Assembly (NCBI GenBank): GCA_012934845.2
Contig: WNNJ02000013.1
Location: forward strand, 29,403 to 93,402
From: Pomphorhynchus laevis
Lineage: Eukaryota > Acanthocephala > Palaeacanthocephala > Echinorhynchida > Pomphorhynchidae
Direction of reading: 5' to 3'
DNA length: 64,000 nucleotides
Part shown: piece by piece, positions 35,455 through 44,402 of the stretch
Layout: each line of letters opens with the position of its first letter
Position numbering within the stretch: the first letter of the stretch is position 1
Notes under the pieces: generated by a model
What the model saw: only the letters and a program-made list of their open reading frames with translations
Databases searched by the model: none
What the model was told of the DNA's origin: nothing
Translations under genes and position numbers: made by a program

Positions 35455-36522
35455 ATGCCTCGCGCAAACCCGAGCGGTTCCGGGACGCATTGTTGCCCAT
35501 GCAATGGATCAAACGCAGTCTGCAAAAATTGTATGTGCGTTAAAGCAGGGAAGCTCTGTCTAAACTGTCTTCCTGGGTCGAAATGTACAAATCGAAATGT
35601 TTCATTGGCACAGGACAATAACCTTCCGTCAGCTTTATCTGATTCGTCAATGCCATCCTCGAACGAAGACTCAAAAAGCACACATATTGAGTACGTCAGT
35701 TTGGAAATCGGATGTACTCAAGTTGGATGTCCACTGCACACTCATGTTAGAGTTCCCAAACAGGTAAACAGAAATTTCTTTTTGCAGGACTTTTTCTGCG
35801 GATCCTGTGCGGCATTTCACATTAATAAACTACGTGTTGATCTTGATGCCACTAAACAATCTTTGAACTCTCTTGTCTCTGAGGTAAATGAAATGAAACA
35901 CATGCAAGCCATATCTACACCTGCTAGTGTTCAGCAATTGACATCTAATATAACTTCCCATATCCCACTTAAACAAACGTTCGCCAGTATAATTAGAAAA
36001 GAGGTATCACGCACTGTTCTAGCTGCCTCACATGCTACGAGAATTGACTCTACTCCTTTAAAACTGGCGCAAACGTTTAGTAGGGATTCACAGAGATTTT
36101 CAAATGTTATTATCCGTGGTCTTAGGCAGTCGGGTGATGATCTTCGATTAGTTAAGGAAATTTGCTCTTTGCTAGGTGTGCATTTGCCTTCTGATAACAA
36201 GGTAAAACTACGGCGTTTCTCAGCAAAACGAGTTGATAAACCACCGTGGCTCTTAATGACTGTCGACGAGTCCACCGTTACTCAGCTGCTTTCAAGATCT
36301 TACTTATTGAAAGATTCGACGAATTTCCATGATGTTTTTGTGAATGCAGACTTGTCCCTCCCAGAGCGTGAGATTCAAAGATCGTTACGGGAAGAACTTC
36401 ATCAGAAACGTGTTGAAAATCCTAACATTGTTTATCGCATTAAAGATTGTCGCGTAGTGCCAAGTTATTCCAAAAAGCCTACCGATGAGAATAAATCTGG
36501 GGCTAAAGAGATATCCATATGA
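35455..36522 (+). CDS. LINE ORF1 with CXC-like and PHD-like Cys domains
   Basis: 355 residues, uninterrupted. Residues about 13-44 form a CC-x-C-x6-C-x2-C-x-C-x6-C-x2-C-x5-C cluster (HCCPCNGSN, CKNCMCVKAGKLCLNC), resembling the CXC (tesmin/TSO1) DNA-binding repeat and nearly superposable on the N-termini encoded at 38371 and 41660. Residues about 83-118 hold a second finger, LEIGCTQVGC ... FFCGSC, like the PHD-type finger of CR1 ORF1. A helical segment (about 125-150, LDATKQSLNSLVSEVNEMKH) may be a coiled coil. The C-terminal part (NVIIRGLRQSGDDLRLVKEI, SFLLKDSTNFHDVFVNADLS-like reading) resembles the RNA-binding domain of LINE ORF1. ATG at 35455 is chosen because the relatives also begin MPRG/MVRG. 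Confidence 0.75.
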   Translation: MPRANPSGSGTHCCPCNGSNAVCKNCMCVKAGKLCLNCLPGSKCTNRNVSLAQDNNLPSALSDSSMPSSNEDSKSTHIEYVSLEIGCTQVGCPLHTHVRVPKQVNRNFFLQDFFCGSCAAFHINKLRVDLDATKQSLNSLVSEVNEMKHMQAISTPASVQQLTSNITSHIPLKQTFASIIRKEVSRTVLAASHATRIDSTPLKLAQTFSRDSQRFSNVIIRGLRQSGDDLRLVKEICSLLGVHLPSDNKVKLRRFSAKRVDKPPWLLMTVDESTVTQLLSRSYLLKDSTNFHDVFVNADLSLPEREIQRSLREELHQKRVENPNIVYRIKDCRVVPSYSKKPTDENKSGAKEISI

Positions 36523-36540
36523 CTAGCCCAAGATAGTATT

Positions 36541-37693
36541 TGAACTTACTTCCAGACCAATAAGTCAAATTTACTCCGATTACTCCTATTTAATGTTGAG
36601 GGACTAAATTATTTAATATCAGCGGGCATAACTTCCTGGTTTTCTTCGTTTGATTTAATAGTCCTTACTGAAACTCTTTCAACTCAATTGGTGTCTTTAC
36701 CTAACTATTACACTTTTAATATCCCAGCATCGTTGGGTAACCGTGGTCGACCCTTCGGTGGCGTGTCCATTGCTGTTAGTTCAAGCTTTACAAACTGGGA
36801 AGTTAAAAAGTCATCTAACGTAATATTGTATAGTTTCATGTAGTATTCTTTTAATAGGTTGCTATTTACACCCATTGATATCGGCTTGTGATATCATCGA
36901 TGAAGTTTCGCCTTTTTTAAGTGATTTATCTTCTGAAAATTCCATAATCGTTGCGGGAGATTTTAATGCACGTTTCATGAACCCTATCCCATCTAAACTT
37001 AAGCAACTGTTATACTTTTTTAGTGAGTTTGGTCTTGAGTTGCACGTGCCCGTAGAAGGATGGACTTATGAGTCTCACAATGGGCGAAGTTGCATCGATT
37101 TCATATTTACAAATGTTAGCGTCAAAAAGGTTAAACTGGAGATTGCATCCGAATGGGCTCTACTCCGCAAACACAAACCTGTATCTTTCATTCTAGAAAA
37201 TCATATTAACACGCCAATAGAGAAATCCTTGCCTTCACAAATTAGCAGAAAACTTTGTTTCAGGAATTTGAATCATAATATGATTAAAGACGCAGTAGAT
37301 CTTCTAAATGCATTTGAAATAGAAGCAAGTTTCTCCAAAATCAGTGAATGCCTTCTCACCGCATGTCATCCACTCTCTAATCGCAATTCTCAACATTATG
37401 GGAACAAGATACATCGTAAGCCAATACACCTTGTACAGCTACGGAGAAAGCTCATATTTATGGGCAGAAGCCGGCGGTTTGATCATGATATTAATACGAA
37501 TTTTATTTTCTTACGGCGTGTGTATTGTACGATGTTATCAAAATTTCGCGAATCAATATTATTAGAGGAAGAATACAAACGCTTGCGACAAGCAGAACGA
37601 TGCCCCTGGAAACTGCAAAGAAAAAACAATGTTAGTACCTCCGGCATCCCGATGAACCGTTGGTTTAAGCACTTTAACGATATAAGTGCTTAA
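36541..37693 (+). pseudogene. CR1-like ORF2 N-terminal part: APE nuclease (broken)
   Basis: The start (near 36580) reads LFNVEGLNYLISAGI and DLIVLTETLS, followed by GNRGRPFGGVSIAVSSSF. After a frame change near 36840-36880 the frame at 36875-37693 (272 codons) has SIIVAGDFNARFMN and SCIDFIFTN, standard APE signatures. The final SDH motif is replaced by RKHKPVSF, so the catalytic Asp-His pair is lost. The rest is the linker that normally precedes RT. It ends at MNRWFKHFNDISA, just where the borrowed tail begins. Not active. Confidence 0.75.
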
Positions 37694-38040
37694 ACGGTTG
37701 ATGCAGACAATCGCTGCAAGGATGTCCTCCAAACTGCAACGAAGCTATAGCGATATGATTTCGCTTATACGAACACGATTTAGTATAATTCTCGCGCGTT
37801 CTATTTCCTGCTGCATGCGGGCTCCACGATCACGAATCGGTGAATTTACTCGGCACATGGGGAACACGGTGACTGGAATAGTTTCAATTGGATGAATGCA
37901 TTATTTTTTTTCTTTCTACGTTGGAATGTTTCATAACTTTTGTACATTTACGAATTATGACAGTAGTGGCCCATTTGAGGGAACCTTATTTTCTGTACAT
38001 TCGGAATAAATATTATTATTAAATAATAATAAATAATAAT
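37686..38040 (+). pseudogene. C-terminal tail and 3' UTR of the RLE-type family
   Basis: The frame at 37686-37895 reads LKRLMQTIAARMSSKLQRSY, SDMISLIRTRFSIILARSIS and CCMRAPRSR. It aligns with SLLKKIANTIAERAEVKYSD ... CIRGSRSAF at 49.17-49.33 kb and RLIKTTASKLTHRSTRSYPD ... CLRSPRSS at 41.06-41.2 kb. The 3' UTR also agrees: GGAACCTTATTTTCTGTA here against GGAACCTAATTTCTGTA at 41.3 kb, followed by AATAAA-like and ATT repeats. Nothing of the RT or nuclease of that family precedes it. Confidence 0.75.
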
Positions 38041-38083
38041 AACCTTAAAAAAGTTTGAGATCTAAAGTAAATACAATAAGTTT

Positions 38084-38178
38084 GATTACAAGATAAATTC
38101 GATTACAAGATAAATTCTATTACAAGATAAATTCGATTACAAGATAAATTCGATTACAAGATAAATTCGATTACAAGA
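38084..38178 (+). repeat. 17-bp tandem repeat in element leader
   Basis: Five complete 17-bp units (GATTACAAGATAAATTC; one unit starts TATTAC) plus a partial sixth, in the leader of copy B2, about 190 bp before its ATG. Likely promoter-type 5' UTR repeats, as in the other LINEs here. Confidence 0.85.
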
Positions 38179-38179
38179 T

Positions 38180-38212
38180 TATTATTATTATTATAGTGTA
38201 CAAGTTACTAGC
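38180..38212 (-). repeat. 3'-terminal scrap of the CR1-like element C
   Basis: ATTATTATTATTATAGTGTA then CAAGTTACTAGC, identical to the 3' terminus of the element at 44.33-48.98 kb (44331-44358) and in the same orientation. Only about 20 non-repeat bases plus the trinucleotide tail are present, inside the leader of copy B2. Confidence 0.6.
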
Positions 38213-38370
38213 TAAAATTGTCTTGATTGCTAAATACTTACAAGAGATATCATCAACGAGAAGATAACAAACAGAAGCAAATCGACTTTTTCATTAATCG
38301 ACTAAAACAACAAACTTAACTACACCTTTAAAAATTACAATTCTGAAGCAAATCACATTTGGTTTAACGT

Positions 38371-41257
38371 ATGGTTCGCGGACAACCATCAGATAAGCAC
38401 TTGTGTTGCAATTGCAACGGCCCCGCTGCCGTCTGCAAAGGTTGCCGCTGCGCTAAGTCAAACAAGATATGCTTTAACTGCCGCGCACCGAGATGCAGAA
38501 ACAAAACCTCTAATATCGACGCTACAATTCAATCCAACACGCAACTTGATAATCAACCGACGGATGCTTGTCAGAATGACTTTCTCAACGAGGAAATACC
38601 CAGCACCCCTAAATCAATAACCGACTTATTTAACGCAGTAATTCATTGGAGACCTAACCTAATAGAATTGCCACGTTGTTCCGCCAGTCACAAAATAGTC
38701 GAGATCCTGGCCAATTTATATTGGGAATCCTCAGAAGCCCATGCCGACACTCGGACACTACTACAGAAAACAACGGTCTTCTCTCACTGTATTTTGCAAA
38801 GAATACCATCCAGAAAAATCTTGCTGATTCGCAAGACCCTCGAGCGAAGATTAGTCAGTTGGCAAAATAAAGATTACGAAACTCTTTATAACGAAGCTTT
38901 GTATCTGCAAAGTAATTTCGGATCCCGCAAGCCTCTTCCACCGAGAAGCTGGGTTAAACGTTATCAAGGCCTAGTAACAAAGGGCCAAATAAGAGCCAGC
39001 TCGACTGTGCTAGAAGACACGATTGAAACAAAAGCCCTGCATCCACAACATATCATTGATGGCACTTCAGTAATATCAATGCTTCAAGACTTACACCCCG
39101 AGGCACATCAAGCTGATCCAGATACCCTCTTGACTACCCCGTTCCCTGGATCCAAAGTACATCATCTCAGCCGGTTCCATGCTCTGGACGAAACACACAT
39201 TATCAGATCGAGTAAAAAAACCAAAGGAAGCTCGGGTCCGTCCGGAATTGATGCTCGCTCATGGCTTCACATGCTGACAGATTTTGATTCGAACTCACTC
39301 AGCCTAGCCAAAGCACTTGCCAAATTCGCTATCTTCGTCGCAACAGAATCACTCACTCCAGGAACTTTAGATGCTTTCACCGCTTGCCGTCTGGTTGCTT
39401 TAGAGAAAAAGTCAGGAGGAATCCGCCCCATAGGTATTTGCAATACTGTCAGACGCATTATAAGCCGGGCCATTCTAGATATTGTTCGCAATGACATTCA
39501 GGACGTTGCTGGGTCCGTTCAATTAGGGGCCTCTTAAAAAGGCGGTATCGAAGTCGCCATCAGCACACTTAGAGATGAGTTTAACCGTCACGACGACCGC
39601 TGTATTTTGTCAATCGATGCTTCAAATGCTTTCAACCGAACAAACAGAGCGGTGGCATTACACAACATAGATTTCGTATGCCCGTCGCTTTCTCGGGCTC
39701 TTCGTAATGTCTACGCAAACCCTGCACAACTCATTGTGGGAAGTCAAAGCTTATATTCCACCGAAGGTTTCACCCAGGGCGATCCTTTTGCGATGGCTGG
39801 CTTCGCCCTGACCTCTCTCCCTTTGATAAAAGCAATTCAACGCATAGTTCCGTCGGTCTTCCAAAAATGATATGCAGATGACACCAACTTTATTGGGACC
39901 ACTGACGTTTTGAAACAGGTATGGGAAGTGCTTCATACCGATGGACCAAAGTATGGCTATTTCGTAAACACACGTAAGTCTCACCTCCTATCACACCTTC
40001 ATATTGATCAATCGAACCTCCCCGACCCCGAAATAAAAACTTCCACCGATGGAATCATCATTCTCGGCAGTCCAGTCGGGTCCAACGATTTTGTAAATGC
40101 AGCAACCGCAAAACTTCTGTCTACATGGACCACAATGCTGCAACGTCTCGATTATGTTGCCAAGGTAGATCCGCATGTCGCTTTTGCAGGATTAATCAAC
40201 TCCGTCCAATTTAAGTGGACACACATAATGCGCACCTGCGACTGCTCAGCCACTATCTGGTCGGATCTGTCACACACTTTAATCACACAGCTTCTCCCAA
40301 ACTTCGTGTCCTGGGACCTCGATGAAGACTGGAAGTCAATATTGTGCTCTCCTTTAAAATTTGGAGGTATTGGCATCGCGAACCCTGCAACCATAGCCAC
40401 ACTTGAACGCAAATCCTCAAACATGCTAATTTCAACCTATAATTCTGGTTCAGGTGGCGATAGCCTAAGAGAGAGGCAGAAAACTATGCTTAGCGAAATC
40501 AAGACACTACGATCACTATCTCACCAAGAACGCCTCTCTAAAATTCCGATCTTAGCGATACCCGCAACCAGTAATCTGATCGCGCATGCTGCTCGCAGTG
40601 GAGCTTCTTCGTGGTTAAGTGCGCTTCCGCTCAAGCATGAAAATTTTTATCTTTCTTCTCACGAATTCAGGGATGCTTTGAACGCAAGGTATGGACATAC
40701 TGATCCTAAGATTGAAGTTAGCAACTGCTCACGGCGTAGCTTGCGAACCTCAGCTAACCGAGGTTACTGAAAATATTACTTTCGAACGAACAACAACCCG
40801 TGATCCAAGCGCGCGTCTTCACATAGTTTGTTCCGGGCTACACGGTAGTCGATTTGAGCGAACATTTTTTGATGTTAATGTATTTGCTGCACCTGCTCAA
40901 TCGAACATATCAAGGAAGCCTGAGTCTGTTTTCGAATACAACGAGAGTCGCAAGAAAGCCAAATACAGTGAACGGATTGCGCTAGTTGAACGAGGGTCTT
41001 TCATACCTCTTATTTTCTCCACTTCGGGAGGAATGGGCATTGAAGCGGAAAGATTAATCAAAACCACGGCTTCAAAACTGACGCATCGGTCAACGCGTTC
41101 TTATCCTGATCTAGCCATAAAGATGAAACGAGACATCAGTTTTGAAATCGCACGATCAGTTTCCGCATGCTTACGCTCGCCACGTTCCAGCTGTTCCAAA
41201 CCTATTAATCTTATGACAACCCACCACAGCGAGTTTTGCGCTGTGCTCGAAGTCTAA
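38371..41257 (+). pseudogene. CXC - reverse transcriptase - RLE-like protein, copy B2 (broken)
   Basis: Starts MVRGQPSDKHLCCNCNGPAA; Cys 12-42 form the CXC-like cluster. An all-helical region follows (VIHWRPNLIELPRCSASHKI, then RIPSRKILLIRKTLERRLVS). RT blocks: GSSGPSGIDARSW, GGIRPIGICNTVRRIISRAI, LSIDASNAFNRTNRAVAL, EGFTQGDPFAMAGFALTSLP, YADDTNFIGTTD and GPKYGYFVNTRKS. Breaks: TAA at 39535-39537, TGA at 39868-39870 (where relatives have Trp before YADD), and a deletion with frame change near 40730 that removes the CxC...HxxxC finger seen in copy B1. The C-terminal nuclease-like part survives: RDPSARLHIVCSGL and RTFFDVNVFAAPAQSN, to the end at 41257. Confidence 0.8.
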
Positions 41258-41368
41258 TTATGTCTTCTTCACTATGTCTGCGAATGCGCGACGGGAACCT
41301 AATTTCTGTAAAATTTACTTTTCTTTTTCAATAAAGTTATTATTCTTAAAAAAATTATTATTATTATT

Positions 41369-44330
41369 AAAAAAAGTTTGAGATAAATAACATACAATAA
41401 AATAACATACACAAATTACAACCTACTGTGCATCCGGAATCTGTGGTCGGGACAACGAATTTAAACCAAAATTCAAGCAGTCATCCCGAGATACAAGGGC
41501 TCTGACTAGTGTGCATATTATTTGGTTTCTAATAAACATACAATAAAATAACATACAGCTGCTTAATAAACTACTTACAAAATCACTGAATTATAACTGA
41601 TTACAATCAAATTTACATCATCAATTTCCTCTAACATACATACACTATAACACACAAGCATGCCTCGAGGTGTCCCATCCTCTACATACAAATGCTGTAC
41701 GTGTAATGGACAGGCAGCTAAATGCAAAAACGGTAAATGTGCAAGAGCGAAACATCCTTGTACAAATTGTTCGGCAGCACACTGCCTTAATAAACTCGAA
41801 AATCCTGCGGATATTACCAATATAAACACAAATCATTGTAACGATGGACATCGGAATAACACCTTTAATAACGAATACGTCCATCCAATCCAACCAGTCC
41901 ACAACGACGACATACAATGTGAAGCGTCAATATCTCATCAAAACAGTGTTTCACCTGAATACATCGATGTGATATTCACGGAAGTGGCACTCTGGAAGCC
42001 GAATTTGTTAAGACTACCAAGGTGTCAAGCGTCGAAATCGTTTATTTCCGAAATGGCTCGCATCTATGAATTTGCAGCATCTGACAGTTGTTCTCTTAAA
42101 TTGGCGATTATTTTACCTCAACTCGTGCTACAACGATGCCGAAACTCAAAAATGAAGCAAACAAAAGAACTTATACAGAGAAGGATGGAATCTTGGCAGA
42201 CCGGTAATTATGATGCACTACTAGGCGAAGCCCGCTATCTGCAATATCAAAATTCCAAAAGAAACAAAATTGATAATATCGAGGACGACTGGCGTCGCTC
42301 ATTCAGAAAGCTCGTTCTTAACGGGCGTTTGACAACTGCCGTAAGGTTATTGGATTTGGAACCTGGAGTTGGTATACCTTTGGATATCGATGATGCTATT
42401 GAGGATAAAACAGTACGGCAACTTCTTCTCGACAAGCATCCAGAGCCTGCATTACTTGACGAAGATGCCATCCTTTCTTCCCCCTTGAAAAACGATGCAG
42501 TCTTCCATCCGATAGCATTCGACTCGATTGACGCAGATTCAATTATCACGGCTGCTTGTAGAATGAGTGGTGGAGCAGGCCCATCTGGCCTTGATGCGAA
42601 GGCATGGATCGCAATGCTATCTACGTTTGGAACTGAGTCGCGAAATCTAGCGGATGCACTGGCTCTCTTCTCAAAGCATTTGTCAACTTGTAAAATACCT
42701 AAAACTTCGATGGAGGCTTTTACCACAAGCCGACTAATTCCACTAAGCAAACTTCATGGCATTCGTCCAATAGGTATCGGGGATGTCTCCAGAAGAATTA
42801 TTTCGAAGGCCATACTCAAAGTTGTTCAGCCTCAGCTGCAACACGCATGTGGTTCTATACAATATTGTGCATCACATCGGGCCGGAACTGAATGTGTTAT
42901 TCATGCTCTGAAAACACATCTTTCTAATGAGAACAACATACTTCTCACCATCGACGCGGACAATGCTTTTAATCGCATTAATAGAAAATTGGCTTTACGT
43001 AATATGCCTTATATTTGTCCAGCATTATCAGTCGTATTGTCAAACTTGTATAGAGATCCTACTCGAATGGCTACAGGAAACGAATACATATGGTCTTCAG
43101 AAGGATTTACACAGGGTGATGTTTTTTCAATGGCTGCTTTCAGTGCCGCAACGCTACCATTAATATACCGGCTTATAAAAAATGCCCCAATGTTGAACAA
43201 TTATGGTATGCTGATGATGGTAATATGGTTGGTCCGCCTAGTATGGTTAAGGCGGCTTTCAAAATGTTAATGTTGCTTGGTCCGAAGTATGGTTTTTACA
43301 TCAATCCCGAAAAATGTAAAATCTACTCTAACGGATATGACAACATCGCTAAAAACAGAATTCAGTGACACCAATATTCCGATAATGGAAAACGGTGTGA
43401 AAATTCTCGGTTCCCCGATCGGTAAATACGCTTACGTTAAGCAGTTTGTATCATCATTTGTGCAGGATATATCGAATTCCATTGAACGGTTGGTAGATAT
43501 GGGTGAACTCGATGTTCAGGTTGCGTATACGGATTTTATCAAATCAATTCAGCACAAATGGTCGCATCTCCTGAGGACTTGTGCATGTTCTGTAGATTGG
43601 ATTGGTCCTCTGTCTGAAAGAATAAAAATGATGATATCTAAGCTGTTTAATATCGATCTTTCAAGTGATGAATTTATATGGAGAACGCTTTGCCTCAGTT
43701 ACAGGGACGGTGGCGTAAGTATACGTGATCCTTCAGCATTGGTTCAATCGGAATATGAATCATCTACTTCCCTATGCGCTCCATGTTTGGAAGGTTTCTC
43801 CGGCGAATAACTAAAAGGAAAACAAGATACTATAATTAAACTAATCCGCGCTCAAAATATCTCCCGTGGTAAAATTAATCGCAATAATATTCTCGATAAT
43901 TGCAATCATTTATTGAGAAGGTCAATAGAACACTCGTCAGTCAAAGGTGCATCATCATGGCTTTCAGTTTATCCATCGCATGAAAGGAATTCAAGGCTAA
44001 GCAACGATGAATTTCGAGACGCTATGGCGGCGCGATACGGTTTTCTTCCAAAAAGCGCTCCGTCCTATTGTCAATGTGGTACAGTAAATTCTCTGGCGCA
44101 CTCGCTTTCGTGTTCACTTGGTGGACTTCCATCTATGAGACATGACGTGGTACGGGATTTCTTAGCATACACGCTTACTGAGATATGTCCATCTGTACAA
44201 ATCGAACCTCGACTGGCGCCTGTTTCTTCAAATGTAACTTTCTTGAAACAAACAACTACTAAGGATAAAGAAGCGAGATTGGACATATCATGCAACGGAT
44301 TGTTTGGTGACAAGACGGAACGTACTTTTA
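41369..44330 (+). mobile_element. RLE-type non-LTR element, copy B1, 5' part
   Basis: Begins AAAAAAAGTTTGAGATAAAT directly after the (ATT)n tail of copy B2. The leader to 41659 contains GCTGCTTAATAAACTACTTACAA-type sequence also found in the leader of the CR1-like element C. The coding region runs to 44330, where element C is inserted; the rest of copy B1 continues at 48983. Summing both parts gives about 3.4 kb, matching copy B2. Confidence 0.8.
41660..44330 (+). pseudogene. CXC - reverse transcriptase - RLE-like protein, copy B1, N-terminal part
   Basis: MPRGVPSSTYKCCTCNGQAA opens the CXC-like cluster (Cys 12,13,15,22,27,34,37,42). Next is the helical region (LWKPNLLRLPRCQASKSFIS). RT blocks: GGAGPSGLDAKAW, GIRPIGIGDVSRRIISKAIL, LTIDADNAFNRINRKLAL, EGFTQGDVFSMAAF, LWYADDGNMVG (43207-43221 for YADDG) and GPKYGFYINPEKC. 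Two compensating frameshifts flank the YADDG block (near 43190 and 43340), and TAA at 43808-43810 interrupts the thumb region. Then GASSWLSVYPSHERNSRLS, a CQCGTVNSLAHSLSC finger (CX1CX7HX3C), RHDVVRDFLAY and KEARLDISCNGLFGDKTERT. This end module resembles the R2-type CCHC plus restriction-like endonuclease. It is cut by the insertion at 44330. Confidence 0.85.
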
Positions 44331-44402
44331 TTATTATTATAGTGTACAAGTTACTAGCCGCAAATGGCTGTTTCAACTGTTCACAAATTACATTTTAAAA
44401 TA

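Larger units (their letters stand above)
35372..38040 (+). mobile_element. Chimeric LINE: CR1-like ORF1/APE body with RLE-family ends
   Basis: The element starts right after an (ATT)n tract (about 35357-35371) and ends in ATT-rich tail sequence at 38020-38040. The first 45 or so residues of ORF1 and the last 200-350 bp belong to the CXC-RT-RLE family next door (38.05-49.44 kb). Between them are a CR1-type ORF1 (PHD-like finger, coiled region, RNA-binding part) and an APE nuclease. There is no RT. The joint to the borrowed 3' part falls at about 37686, at a hairpin. It looks non-autonomous. Confidence 0.7.
38047..41368 (+). mobile_element. RLE-type non-LTR element, copy B2
   Basis: Plus-strand element of about 3.3 kb. 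The leader begins AAAAAAGTTTGAGATCTAAA at 38047, directly after the ATT tail of the upstream chimera. It includes 17-bp tandem repeats and a small CR1-type tail piece. One long coding region (38371-41257) is broken by few changes. The 3' UTR is short (about 80 bp) and ends in AATAAAGTTATTATTC and (ATT)n at 41354-41368. The next copy begins at once. I would place it with the early-branching restriction-like-endonuclease non-LTR elements, from domain layout. Confidence 0.75.

Noticed and set aside
35455-36522. A host gene encoding a CXC-domain (tesmin/LIN54-like) protein
   Set aside because: The Cys cluster alone could suggest a host regulator, but the same N-terminus heads two RT-encoding elements nearby, and the rest of the protein is a LINE ORF1 followed by an APE nuclease.
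17117-39870. Alternative genetic code (stops read as Trp or Gln)
   Set aside because: TGA appears where relatives have Trp (39868) and TAG twice in one frame, but TAA stops and frameshifts are also common in the same elements, and intact ORFs end normally. Ordinary decay explains it.
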